Shown here: positions 1 to 6,053 of the stretch, in pieces | Layout of the letters: every line of letters begins with the position of its first letter | How positions within the stretch are numbered: position 1 is the stretch's first letter | Assembly: GCA_945861915.1 (NCBI GenBank) | Contig: CAMAWK010000135.1 | Span: forward strand, 1-6,459 | Origin: Flavobacterium psychrophilum | Lineage (GTDB): Bacteria; Bacteroidota; Bacteroidia; Flavobacteriales; Flavobacteriaceae | Direction: 5' to 3' | DNA: 6,459 nt | Program-made: the position numbers and the translations under genes | The notes under the pieces: generated by a model | Told to the model about the DNA's origin: nothing | Databases searched by the model: none | The model's input: the letters and a program-made list of their open reading frames with translations, nothing else

Positions 1-53
1 TTATTGGCAATAGCCAACAAAACATTCTTCAGGTAATGAAAGCGTTTGCCTAA
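1..53 (+). CDS. C-terminal end of an upstream gene (partial)
   Basis: From base 3 the plus strand has 16 open codons (IGNSQQNILQVMKAFA) ending in TAA at 51-53. The last A of that stop is the first A of the transporter start codon, a TAATG overlap that suggests translational coupling and one transcript. The other two forward frames close at 10-12 and 34-36. The pattern of a Gly followed by N..QN and a short amphipathic end resembles the C-terminus of fold-type I PLP aminotransferases such as HisC, but 16 residues cannot establish a family. That it is the tail of a real gene is likely from the stop/start overlap; its identity is a guess. The gene begins outside the window. Confidence 0.5.
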   Translation, partial: IGNSQQNILQVMKAFA

Positions 54-982
54 TGTCAAAAAGAAATCTTGCGCTGCTAGCGGCTACATTCGTCTCCATC
101 ATTTATGGTATGACTTTTACCATCGCCAAAGATGTCATGCCAAAATATATTGATGCATTTGGTTTTATTGTCATTCGGGTAGGCGGCACGACCCTTTTAT
201 TTTGGTTAATTTGGCTTTTTTCGATTGGTTTCAAAAAAGAAAAAACAGAAAAAATCGAATCGAAAGATTTTCCAAGAATTTTTGTAGCTGCTTTTTTTGG
301 TGTAGCACTCAATATGCTATCGTTTTTCAAAGGATTGAGTTATACTTCCCCCATTTCAGCAGCGGTAATCATGGTTTCTACACCAATGATTGTACTGGTA
401 CTTTCGGCAATAATCCTCAAAGAAAGAATGCAAAAAAGAATGATTTTTGGGATTATTCTGGGGTTAATAGGAACTGCATTTTTGATACTTTACGGAAAAT
501 CTGTGGGCAATGCCACTCAAGCTGGATTGGGTAATTTTTTAGTTTTGGTAAATGCACTGTCCTACGGATTGTATTTGGTTTTAGTAAAAAAACTAATGGA
601 TAAATACAATGCTTTTACGTTTGTAAAATGGATTTATCTAATTGGTTTTCTGATGGTTTTACCCTTTGGATGGACTGAATTTCAGGCAGTTCATTGGGAA
701 TTAGTACCGACTGCTATTTATTGGAAAATAGGATTTGTAATTGTATTTTCTACATTTTTGACCTATCTCTTGAATTTACTTTCAATGCGAGAATTAAAAC
801 CGACTACAGTAGCAGTTTTTGTGTATCTACAACCATTTTTTGCCACCGTTTTTGCCATCAGTACCGGCAAAGACGAACTCACTTTGATAAAAATTAGCGC
901 AGCCGTTCTCATATTTGCTGGGGTTTTTTTGGTAACACAGAAGCCCTCTAACCCCCAAAGGAAAAATTTAAAATCTACTTAA
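53..982 (+). CDS. EamA/DMT-superfamily inner-membrane transporter
   Basis: A 309-residue polytopic membrane protein with about ten hydrophobic helices (roughly residues 5-25, 35-57, 75-92, 100-121, 130-147, 160-178, 189-206, 222-241, 252-270 and 278-295). They form two five-helix halves, the standard duplicated EamA layout. Family hallmarks are the helix-4 stretch around SPISAAVIMVSTP (99-111), followed by the Lys-Glu-Arg turn at 123-125 (ILKERMQ), and its counterpart around ELKPTTVAVFVYLQP (247-261) in the second half. Relatives export amino acids or other small metabolites, but substrate cannot be read from sequence. The ATG at 53 is chosen because it overlaps the upstream stop and opens directly into helix 1. 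The last 13 residues (297-309, polar and basic) are encoded by the 5' arm and loop of the downstream terminator repeat, so the natural end was probably near residue 296. Fold confidence is high; function beyond transport is unknown. Confidence 0.9.
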   Translation: MSKRNLALLAATFVSIIYGMTFTIAKDVMPKYIDAFGFIVIRVGGTTLLFWLIWLFSIGFKKEKTEKIESKDFPRIFVAAFFGVALNMLSFFKGLSYTSPISAAVIMVSTPMIVLVLSAIILKERMQKRMIFGIILGLIGTAFLILYGKSVGNATQAGLGNFLVLVNALSYGLYLVLVKKLMDKYNAFTFVKWIYLIGFLMVLPFGWTEFQAVHWELVPTAIYWKIGFVIVFSTFLTYLLNLLSMRELKPTTVAVFVYLQPFFATVFAISTGKDELTLIKISAAVLIFAGVFLVTQKPSNPQRKNLKST

Positions 983-1013
983 TTCCCCCTTTGAGGGTTA
1001 GGGGGCTTTTTTT
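942..1013 (+). terminator. Intrinsic terminator from a C-rich/G-rich intergenic repeat, overlapping the transporter CDS
   Basis: Bases 942-961 (agccctctaacccccaaagg) pair with 988-1007 to give a 20-bp stem with one G-U pair (947/1002) and one mismatch (955/994). The 3' arm runs straight into seven T's (1007-1013). This is a textbook rho-independent terminator for the plus strand; no T-run lies on the other side, so it should not work in reverse. The transporter stop (980-982) sits in the loop, so the 5' arm is translated. From memory, CCCCTAACCCCC...GGGGGTTAGGGGG elements are common between genes in Flavobacterium; I could not check copy number. Confidence 0.85.
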
Positions 1014-1023
1014 CTTACCTTTG
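990..1023 (+). promoter_or_regulatory. Putative Bacteroidota-type promoter for yicC-gmk-nadD
   Basis: TACCTTTG at 1016-1023 matches the Bacteroidota -7 consensus TAnnTTTG. TTTG at 990-993 lies 22 bases upstream, at the long end of the usual spacing for the -33 element. Transcription would begin near 1030, giving a leader of about 14 bases before the yicC ATG. The -33 box lies within the 3' arm of the preceding terminator hairpin, so one repeat would supply both the end of one unit and part of the start of the next. Confidence 0.5.
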
Positions 1024-1043
1024 AATTCATTTTATAAAAATAT

Positions 1044-1904
1044 ATGATACAATCAATGACTGGTTTTGGTAAAGCAAGTTTGCAATTACCAACCAAAAAA
1101 ATAACGGTAGAAGTTAAATCGTTGAACAGCAAAGGCTTGGATTTAAGCGTTCGAATGCCGTCTGGATATCGCGAAATGGAATTGGGTTTGCGCAACCAAA
1201 TCGCATTACAATTAGAAAGAGGAAAAGTAGATTTCTCCATTTTTATTGAAAACACTGCCGAGCAAACCTCCACGAAAGTGAACGTTCCAATGGTGAAAGC
1301 CTACATCAATCAGTTACGAGAAGTATATGCCAATGCAGATGAAACCGAATTGATGAAAATGGCAGTTCGTATGCCTGACACCATGAAAATCGAACGAGAA
1401 GAAATCGATGAAAATGAGTGGAACGAAATCCAAAAAGTAATCGAAGAAGCTCTTGCCAATATTAATACTTTCAGAAAAGATGAAGGTGCTTCATTAGAAA
1501 AAGAATTTCAATTGCGCATTGGTAATGTTCGTCAGTTTATGAACGACGCATTAGCACTAGATTCAGAACGGATTCAGGCGATAAAAGACCGTTTACACAC
1601 CGCTATTTCTGAGCTAAAAGTAAATGTGGACGAAAATAGATTTGAACAAGAATTGATTTATTATTTAGAAAAATTAGATATTACTGAAGAGAAAGTGCGC
1701 TTGACTAATCACCTAGATTACTTTTTGGAAACCATCAACGGAACCGAAGCCAACGGCAGAAAACTAGGTTTTATCACCCAAGAAATAGGACGTGAAATAA
1801 ACACGATGGGTTCAAAATCGAATCACGCTCAAATGCAAAAATTAGTCGTGATGATGAAGGATGAATTAGAGAAGATTAAAGAACAGGTTTTGAATGTGTT
1901 GTAA
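1044..1904 (+). CDS. yicC: YicC family endoribonuclease
   Basis: A 286-residue protein, the usual length for YicC. The N-terminus MIQSMTGFGKA is the diagnostic opening of the family and fixes the start. EGASLEKEF (147-155) corresponds to the central conserved segment. The C-terminal (DUF1732) part carries LDITEEKVRLTNHLDYFLE (211-229), GRKLGFITQEIGREINTMGSK (238-258) and the ending KDELEKIKEQVLNV (272-285), all close to the family pattern; residues 120-200 look largely helical. E. coli YicC is reported to be an endoribonuclease that promotes decay of the small RNA RyhB. Whether this protein has the same RNA targets is unknown, and RyhB itself is not expected in Bacteroidota. Linkage to gmk is widespread in bacteria and holds here. 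It is the first gene after a likely promoter. It is separated from gmk by 122 bases containing two repeats and no obvious terminator T-run, so co-transcription is plausible. Confidence 0.93.
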   Translation: MIQSMTGFGKASLQLPTKKITVEVKSLNSKGLDLSVRMPSGYREMELGLRNQIALQLERGKVDFSIFIENTAEQTSTKVNVPMVKAYINQLREVYANADETELMKMAVRMPDTMKIEREEIDENEWNEIQKVIEEALANINTFRKDEGASLEKEFQLRIGNVRQFMNDALALDSERIQAIKDRLHTAISELKVNVDENRFEQELIYYLEKLDITEEKVRLTNHLDYFLETINGTEANGRKLGFITQEIGREINTMGSKSNHAQMQKLVVMMKDELEKIKEQVLNVL

Positions 1905-1910
1905 AATTGA

Positions 1911-1965
1911 GCCACGAATTCACGAATTTTTTAAATTTAGTTTTGAAAATTCGTGAATTCGTGGC
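1911..1965. repeat. Perfect 20-bp inverted repeat between yicC and gmk
   Basis: gccacgaattcacgaatttt at 1911-1930 is exactly repeated in inverse orientation at 1946-1965, with a 15-base loop (1931-1945). Each arm contains a tandem CACGAATT-CACGAATT. The hairpin begins six bases after the yicC stop. There is no U-run after the right arm (it is followed by aaataaaataaaatg), so it looks less like a terminator than a REP-like dispersed palindrome, which could protect or process the mRNA. I recall AATTCGTGAATTCGTGGC elements in Flavobacterium genomes, from memory only. The loop happens to contain TAGTTTTG (1938-1945), a match to the -7 promoter box, but no TTG lies at suitable spacing. Confidence 0.8.
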
Positions 1966-1979
1966 AAATAAAATAAAAT

Positions 1980-2020
1980 GAGATTGCTTTGCCACATGTC
2001 TAGCAACTCCTCTCAATGAC
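1980..2020 (-). repeat. Divergent copy of a GTCATTGC...GCAATCTC dispersed repeat
   Basis: Read on the minus strand, this 41-base segment starts GTCATTGaGAGGA and ends AAGCAATCTC. These are the two ends of a short palindromic repeat I know from many bacterial genomes (GTCATTGCGAGG.ACGAAGCAATCTC). The centre is about 15 bases longer than in the copy at 6054-6079. It lies 15 bases after the inverted repeat at 1911-1965 and ends six bases before the gmk start codon, so it forms most of the gmk 5' untranslated stretch. Confidence 0.6.
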
Positions 2021-2026
2021 TTTAAA

Positions 2027-2596
2027 ATGAAAAAAGGAAAATTAATAGTGTTTTCGGCACCATCGGGTTCAGGGAAAACCACCATTGTTAAACACTTATT
2101 AGGAAAAGAAGAATTGAATCTCGAGTTTTCGATTTCGGCAGCTACACGCGAAGCTCGTGGTGAAGAAATCAATGGAAAAGAGTACTACTTTATGTCGCTT
2201 TCTGACTTTAAAACCCATATCAAAAACGAGGATTTCGTAGAATGGGAAGAAGTGTACAGAGATAATTTTTATGGAACGCTTAAAAGTGAAGTGGAACGCA
2301 TTTGGGCATTGGGGAAAAATGTGATTTTTGATATTGATGTAGCGGGCGGTTTGCGAATTAAACATAAATTCCCTGAAGAAACTTTAGCTGTTTTTGTAAA
2401 ACCACCGAGCGTGGATGAACTCAAACGAAGACTCAAGGAACGCTCCACCGAAACGGAGGAAAAAATCAATATGAGAATTGCAAAAGCCCACGTAGAACTA
2501 GCAACAGCACCTCAATTTGATGTGATTATCAAAAATTATGATTTGGATATTGCGATTGAGGAAGCGTATCAATTGGTTAAGGATTTTGTGAAATAA
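2027..2596 (+). CDS. gmk: Guanylate kinase
   Basis: Catalyses ATP + GMP to ADP + GDP, the cytosolic step that feeds GTP and dGTP synthesis and recycles GMP. The 189-residue length is normal for the bacterial enzyme. The P-loop is SAPSGSGKT (10-18). The GMP-binding region SAATREAR (37-44) supplies Ser37, Arg41 and Arg44, followed by Tyr53 in NGKEYYF. Glu72 (FVEWEE) and Tyr82 (NFYGT) match the remaining guanine-binding positions of the yeast enzyme by motif alignment. DIDVAGG (102-108) is the core DID motif, and the lid is the Arg/Lys-rich segment at 132-150 (LKRRLKERSTETEEKINMR). The usual Pro before the second GMP-binding Arg is Ala here (REAR rather than RxPR), a mild variant. The ATG at 2027 is preceded by tttaaa and no Shine-Dalgarno, as is normal in Bacteroidota. 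Confidence 0.97.
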   Translation: MKKGKLIVFSAPSGSGKTTIVKHLLGKEELNLEFSISAATREARGEEINGKEYYFMSLSDFKTHIKNEDFVEWEEVYRDNFYGTLKSEVERIWALGKNVIFDIDVAGGLRIKHKFPEETLAVFVKPPSVDELKRRLKERSTETEEKINMRIAKAHVELATAPQFDVIIKNYDLDIAIEEAYQLVKDFVK

Positions 2597-2661
2597 GGTT
2601 TGAGGTTTGAGGTGTTGGGTACAAGTAATCTCAAGACCAAAGACCCAAAACCCAAAACCCA
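2596..2661. repeat. Heptamer-based imperfect hairpin filling the gmk-nadD gap
   Basis: The left side repeats AGGTTTG (2596-2602, 2603-2609, degenerate 2610-2616). The right side repeats ACCCAAA (accaaag 2636-2642, then 2643-2649 and 2650-2656). The sides are roughly inverse complements. Aligned as a stem, 2597-2601 pairs with 2655-2659, 2604-2608 with 2648-2652 and 2611-2613 with 2643-2645. The paired blocks recur every 7 bases and are separated by 2x2 mismatches. The element takes up nearly the whole 69-base intergenic region. It also stays open in the nadD frame from the TTG at 2600, which creates a false 22-residue extension of NadD. Confidence 0.65.
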
Positions 2662-2665
2662 GTTT

Positions 2666-3256
2666 ATGAAAATCGGTCTCTATTTCGGAACTTACAATCC
2701 CATACACATTGGGCATTTGATTATTGCCAATCATATGGTCGAATATACTGGTTTAGACCAAGTTTGGATGGTGGTTACTCCTCACAATCCTTTAAAAAAC
2801 AAAAACACTTTGTTAGACGATTACCAACGTTTGGAATTGGTTTTTCTGGCTACTGAAGCCTATCCAAAAATTAAACCTTCGGATATTGAGTTTAAGCTGC
2901 CACAACCCAATTACACAGTGAATACACTGGCTCATTTACAAGAAAAATTTCCAAAACATACTTTTTCATTGATTATGGGCGAAGACAATTTGAAATCTTT
3001 ACATAAATGGAAAAATTATGAAGTGATTCTACAAAATCATCCTATTTATGTATATCCTAGAATCAACAAAATTCCTAGTTCAGTGGAAATTAATTCAATA
3101 AAAAGCAATCCCAACATTCATTTTGTAGAGGCACCTATTGTCGAAATATCCGCTACTTTTATTCGAGAGAATATCAAAAAAAAGAAAAATGTACAACCGC
3201 TTTTACCTTCAAAAGTTTGGGACTATATCGACCACAATAATTTGTATAAAAAATAA
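2666..3256 (+). CDS. nadD: Nicotinate-nucleotide adenylyltransferase
   Basis: Transfers AMP from ATP to nicotinate mononucleotide, giving deamido-NAD, the penultimate step of NAD synthesis, in the cytosol. From the ATG at 2666 it has 196 residues. The nucleotidyltransferase signature GTYNPIHIGH (8-17) opens the protein; PNYTVNTL (81-88) is the substrate-site motif; GEDN (105-108) corresponds to the family's G(A)DN; ISATFIR (161-167) is the C-terminal ATP-binding ISxTxIR motif; YIDHNNLY (187-194) is the typical ending. The frame stays open upstream to a TTG at 2600, but those codons lie wholly in the heptamer repeat. Family members start just before the GxFxPxH motif, and MKIGLYFGT is the standard Bacteroidota N-terminus, so ATG 2666 is preferred. 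It probably shares a transcript with gmk and yicC. Confidence 0.95.
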   Translation: MKIGLYFGTYNPIHIGHLIIANHMVEYTGLDQVWMVVTPHNPLKNKNTLLDDYQRLELVFLATEAYPKIKPSDIEFKLPQPNYTVNTLAHLQEKFPKHTFSLIMGEDNLKSLHKWKNYEVILQNHPIYVYPRINKIPSSVEINSIKSNPNIHFVEAPIVEISATFIRENIKKKKNVQPLLPSKVWDYIDHNNLYKK

Positions 3257-3294
3257 AAAAAGGCATTCTTGCTCTACCACAAAACGCCTCTTTA
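3257..3294 (+). terminator. Possible weak terminator after nadD
   Basis: Immediately after the nadD stop, aaaaaaggc (3256-3264) can pair with gcctcttt (3286-3293), broken by one mismatch (3260/3290), enclosing a partly paired interior. The GC core is only four pairs (aggc/gcct) and the trailing T-run is short and interrupted, so efficiency would be modest. Its position at the end of the operon is the main support. Confidence 0.4.
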
Positions 3295-3435
3295 AAGTAC
3301 TAATTCAAACTATTATACAGTCTTAAAAAACTAATATGTAATCACTTACAACGGTTGTATTATAAATATATTGTACCAAAATTGCACTGTTTTTTCTAGC
3401 CCTAAATCTTTTATCCTAATTTGTGTATTTTTAAT
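3295..3435. other. Non-coding spacer between nadD and gpsA
   Basis: Very A+T-rich DNA with no open frame, RNA gene or recognised repeat that I can support. The one local structure is a short palindrome, TACAAC-G-GTTGTA, at 3347-3359. It has the size and symmetry of a dimeric regulator's operator but could occur by chance. It lies about 75 bases upstream of the putative gpsA -7 box. Confidence 0.4.
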
Positions 3436-3443
3436 TACTTTTG
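3436..3443 (+). promoter_or_regulatory. Putative -7 promoter box for gpsA
   Basis: TACTTTTG fits the Bacteroidota -7 consensus TAnnTTTG and lies 19 bases before the gpsA ATG at 3463, giving an expected leader of roughly 13 bases. A TTTG at 3420-3423 is only 12 bases upstream, too close for a normal -33 element, so the upstream half of the promoter is not convincing. Confidence 0.4.
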
Positions 3444-3462
3444 ATAAAATTTGAAAAATAAA

Positions 3463-4458
3463 ATGACCGAAAAACTAAAGTTTACAGTAATTGGAGGAGG
3501 CAGTTGGGCAACCGCAATAGCCAAAATGCTTTGTGTTAATTTAGACGAAATTTGTTGGTATATGCGTAATGAAGATGCCATCGAACATATTAAAACACAT
3601 TATCACAACCCTAATTACATCAGCTCGGTAGAGTTTGACATCAAAAAATTAAAACTCACCAATGATATAAATGAAGCTGTTGCCTATGCAGACTACATTA
3701 TCATTGCCATTCCTTCAGCTTTTTTGAGTCAAGAATTAGAAAAATTGACATTACCTTTAAAGGATAAGGTACTTTTCTCCGCTATCAAAGGAATTGTTCC
3801 TGAAACGAGTCTGATTGTTGGTGAACATTTTAACACGATGTATGATATGCCTTTCGAAAATATTGGCGTAATTACAGGACCTTGCCATGCTGAAGAGGTC
3901 GCTTTGGAGCGGTTATCCTATTTAACAATAGCTTGTGGCGATGAAGAAAAGGCAAAAATTGTAGCCGACTGTTTATCGAGTAGTTATATCAAAACAAAAA
4001 TTTCGGATGATATTATTGGTACTGAATATGCCGCCATGCTCAAGAATATTTATGCTATTGCGGCTGGGATTGCTCACGGATTGGGTTATGGAGATAACTT
4101 TCAATCGGTTTTGATGAGCAACAGCATTCGGGAGATGAAAAAATTCATCCGAAAAGTGCATAAAATGAAACGCAACATCAACGATTCAGCCTACTTAGGC
4201 GATTTATTAGTAACCGGATATTCTGTTTTTTCAAGAAACAGAATGTTTGGCAATATGATTGGGAAAGGCTACACTGTAAAATCGGCTCAAATGGAAATGA
4301 GCATGGTTGCCGAAGGCTATTATGCTACCAAAAGTGCCTACAATCTTAATTTAGGCTACCGAGCCAGCACGCCAATTATAGATGCCGTTTTCAGCATTTT
4401 GTATGAAGGAAAATCAGCCAAAAAAGTGTTTCAAAAATTAACGGAACGGTTAGATTAG
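3463..4458 (+). CDS. gpsA: NAD(P)H-dependent glycerol-3-phosphate dehydrogenase
   Basis: Reduces dihydroxyacetone phosphate to sn-glycerol-3-phosphate, the backbone for phospholipids, in the cytosol. It has 331 residues, normal for the family. The N-terminal Rossmann fold opens with TVIGGGSWATAIAKML (8-23). SAIKGI (106-111) and GPCHAEEVA (139-147) are the conserved dinucleotide and substrate segments. EYAAMLKNIYAIAAGIAHG (188-206) contains the catalytic Lys194. SNSIREM (219-225) and GDLLVT (246-251, with Asp247) line the active site. The third Gly of the usual GxGxxG is Ala16, which I believe is common in Bacteroidota GpsA, so not a defect. The frame extends to a TTG at 3451, but the ATG at 3463 is preferred: it is preceded by aaataaa, and a start at 3451 would leave almost no leader after the predicted -7 box. 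It is probably a single-gene unit ended by the 27-bp hairpin. Confidence 0.96.
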   Translation: MTEKLKFTVIGGGSWATAIAKMLCVNLDEICWYMRNEDAIEHIKTHYHNPNYISSVEFDIKKLKLTNDINEAVAYADYIIIAIPSAFLSQELEKLTLPLKDKVLFSAIKGIVPETSLIVGEHFNTMYDMPFENIGVITGPCHAEEVALERLSYLTIACGDEEKAKIVADCLSSSYIKTKISDDIIGTEYAAMLKNIYAIAAGIAHGLGYGDNFQSVLMSNSIREMKKFIRKVHKMKRNINDSAYLGDLLVTGYSVFSRNRMFGNMIGKGYTVKSAQMEMSMVAEGYYATKSAYNLNLGYRASTPIIDAVFSILYEGKSAKKVFQKLTERLD

Positions 4459-4463
4459 TCTTT

Positions 4464-4532
4464 AGAAAAAAGAAAATAGAGAATAGATTAAAGACAAACC
4501 TTCTATAATCTATTCTCTATTTTCTTTTTTCT
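4464..4532. terminator. Perfect 27-bp inverted repeat, probable bidirectional terminator between convergent genes
   Basis: Bases 4464-4490 are the exact inverse complement of 4506-4532, with a 15-base loop. The left arm is nearly all purine and the right arm nearly all pyrimidine, so either RNA ends its stem in a U-rich run (ttttcttttttct on both strands). It lies between gpsA (ends 4458) and the minus-strand 135-residue gene, whose stop codon (4532-4534) it touches, the place where a shared two-way terminator is expected. The left arm and part of the loop form five consecutive heptamers that all begin AGA: agaaaaa, agaaaat, agagaat, agattaa and agacaaa (4464-4498). Confidence 0.8.
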
Positions 4533-4939
4533 TATCTCACAATCACCCCATCCACAAACAAAAGCGGCACTTCCTCGACATAATCTAGAGTAATAGAGTT
4601 GGCTTTGAAAATAAATTTTCGGTCGTATAATTGGTTGTCAATAAAAAAAGTAACCATAAATTCGTTGTTAAGTGCCAAAACACTTTTTTCAAGCATTTCA
4701 ACTTTTACAACTGAGACCGACGGCACTTCCATAAAAGCGTGTCGCAAGAGCGAGGTTTTTTTCATTTCGCCATCAATAGTACCAAAAGCTTTTGAAACCA
4801 ACATGACGCTATCAAGTTTGAAATCGCTGTCGTTTATTAAATAAACATACCACACTTTTTCCATAAAGTCGTCGCTCCATTCTTGAACTGCGGCAAGGAA
4901 AACGTTTTCTACAGTGGGGATGATAATGTCTTTTTTCAT
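4532..4939 (-). CDS. Conserved-looking unknown protein translated directly after pheS
   Basis: I do not recognise this 135-residue protein. It has no signal peptide, membrane helix, Cys cluster or catalytic motif that I can name. From about residue 27 it shows alternating hydrophobic runs (VWYVYLIN, SVMLVSKAFG, SVSVVKVEML, EFMVTFFI, RKFIFKANS, PLLFVDGVIV), which suggests a small mostly beta-strand cytosolic domain. The start is firm: the ATG (4939-4937) follows the pheS TAA (4942-4940) with no base between them, so ribosomes could pass straight from pheS. The stop lies at the edge of the 27-bp terminator. Base composition matches its neighbours. Coupling to pheS suggests co-expression but does not show a role in translation; a name copied from pheS would be unjustified. 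Confidence 0.8.
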   Translation of the reverse strand: MKKDIIIPTVENVFLAAVQEWSDDFMEKVWYVYLINDSDFKLDSVMLVSKAFGTIDGEMKKTSLLRHAFMEVPSVSVVKVEMLEKSVLALNNEFMVTFFIDNQLYDRKFIFKANSITLDYVEEVPLLFVDGVIVR

Positions 4940-5959
4940 TTAAATACTTGCCTTGAATTGCTCTAAGAAACGAACGTCATTTTCATAAAACATACGGATA
5001 TCGCCAATTTGATATAACAACATGGCAATTCTTTCGATTCCCATTCCAAAGGCAAAACCAGAATAATCGTTGGGGTTGATGTTGCAATTTTTCAACACAT
5101 TGGGATCAACCATGCCGCAACCACCAATTTCTAACCAACCGGTTCCTTTGGTAATACGGTAATCGGTTTCGGTTTTTAAACCCCAATAAATATCAATTTC
5201 GGCACTAGGTTCCGTAAATGGGAAATACGATGGACGAAGGCGAATTTTTGATTTTCCGAACATTTCTTTGGTAAAATACAAAAGCGTTTGCTTCAAATCA
5301 GCAAACGAAACTTCTTTGTCAATATACAAACCTTCGACCTGATGAAAAATACAATGCGAACGCGAAGAAACGGCTTCGTTACGGAAAACTCTTCCTGGCG
5401 AAATCGTTCGGATTGGCGGTTTGTGATTTTCCATGTATCGCACCTGAACCGATGAAGTGTGGGTACGCAATAAAACATCTGGATTGGTTTGAATAAAAAA
5501 AGTGTCCTGCATATCGCGCGCTGGATGATATTCTGGCAGATTTAAAGCGGTGAAATTATGCCAGTCGTCTTCTATTTCTGGTCCTTCGGAAACGTTAAAA
5601 CCCACATTAGAAAAGATATCTATAATTTGGTTTTTAACCAACGAAATAGGATGACGGGAACCAATAGTTATGGGCTCGGCAGTGCGAGTCAAATCGCCAT
5701 AAACTCCTTTGGATTCTTCTTTGTTTTCTAATGCTTCTTGAATGAATTTTACTTTTTCTTCGGCAGTTGTTTTTAATAAATTAATCACTTGACCAAACTC
5801 TTTTTTTTGTTCGTTTGGTACGTTCTTGAATTCGGCAAAAAACTCTTTTAAAAGTCCTTTGCTTCCTAGAAATTTAATTCTAAAGGCTTCTAAATCCGAG
5901 GCGTTTTGTGTTGAAAAAGCTGCTGCTTCACCAATATATTCTTTTATTTTGTCTATCAT
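4940..5959 (-). CDS. pheS: Phenylalanine--tRNA ligase alpha subunit
   Basis: Catalytic subunit of the alpha2-beta2 class II synthetase that charges tRNA-Phe; the beta partner (pheT) is not in the window. At 339 residues it is full length. Residues 1-85 form the helical N-terminal coiled-coil region thought to contact tRNA. The catalytic core includes [16 protein letters not shown] (125-140), [10 protein letters not shown] (145-154), [13 protein letters not shown] (164-176), class II motif 2 [19 protein letters not shown] (189-207), [10 protein letters not shown] (250-259) and motif 3 [14 protein letters not shown] (301-314). Ala303 in GFAFG corresponds by motif to E. coli Ala294, the residue that shapes the Phe pocket. 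The ATG (5959-5957) follows minus-strand cataaaa. No convincing promoter is visible; taaattcg (minus strand, 5989-5982) is one base from the -7 consensus but lacks an upstream partner. It is followed without spacing by the 135-residue gene. Confidence 0.97.
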   Translation of the reverse strand: MIDKIKEYIGEAAAFSTQNASDLEAFRIKFLGSKGLLKEFFAEFKNVPNEQKKEFGQVINLLKTTAEEKVKFIQEALENKEESKGVYGDLTRTAEPITIGSRHPISLVKNQIIDIFSNVGFNVSEGPEIEDDWHNFTALNLPEYHPARDMQDTFFIQTNPDVLLRTHTSSVQVRYMENHKPPIRTISPGRVFRNEAVSSRSHCIFHQVEGLYIDKEVSFADLKQTLLYFTKEMFGKSKIRLRPSYFPFTEPSAEIDIYWGLKTETDYRITKGTGWLEIGGCGMVDPNVLKNCNINPNDYSGFAFGMGIERIAMLLYQIGDIRMFYENDVRFLEQFKASI

Positions 5960-6000
5960 TTTTATGAAATAATTGAGATTGCGAATTTAAGTAAAAGTGG

Positions 6001-6028
6001 GAAGTTAGAAGTTAGAAGTTGGAAGTTT
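6001..6028. repeat. Four-unit heptamer tandem repeat upstream of pheS
   Basis: gaagtta, gaagtta, gaagttg and gaagttt follow each other without interruption. The repeat starts 42 bases upstream of the pheS start codon, so it may lie in or next to the pheS promoter. No inverted partner is present nearby, so it may be one arm of an element like the hairpins at 2596-2661 and 4464-4532. Confidence 0.75.
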
Positions 6029-6053
6029 TTGTCAATATCCAATAGAAATTAAC

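Noticed and set aside
202..534. Open frame of about 110 codons overlapping the transporter in another forward frame
   Set aside because: It lies wholly inside the clear EamA-type gene, its product has a Cys/Phe-rich out-of-frame composition, and no start context favours it.
1938..1945. TAGTTTTG as a promoter -7 box for gmk
   Set aside because: It matches TAnnTTTG but lies in the loop of the 20-bp palindrome, and the nearest upstream TTG (1907-1909) is 28 bases away, outside the usual spacing.
3463..3510. Loss of the third Gly in the GpsA nucleotide-binding motif as a sign of inactivity
   Set aside because: The remaining motifs, including Lys194 and Asp247, are intact, and GGGSWA is, as I recall, the usual Bacteroidota form.
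6001..6028. Heptamer tract as a CRISPR array
   Set aside because: The units are 7 bases long and contiguous, with no spacers, and no cas gene is present.
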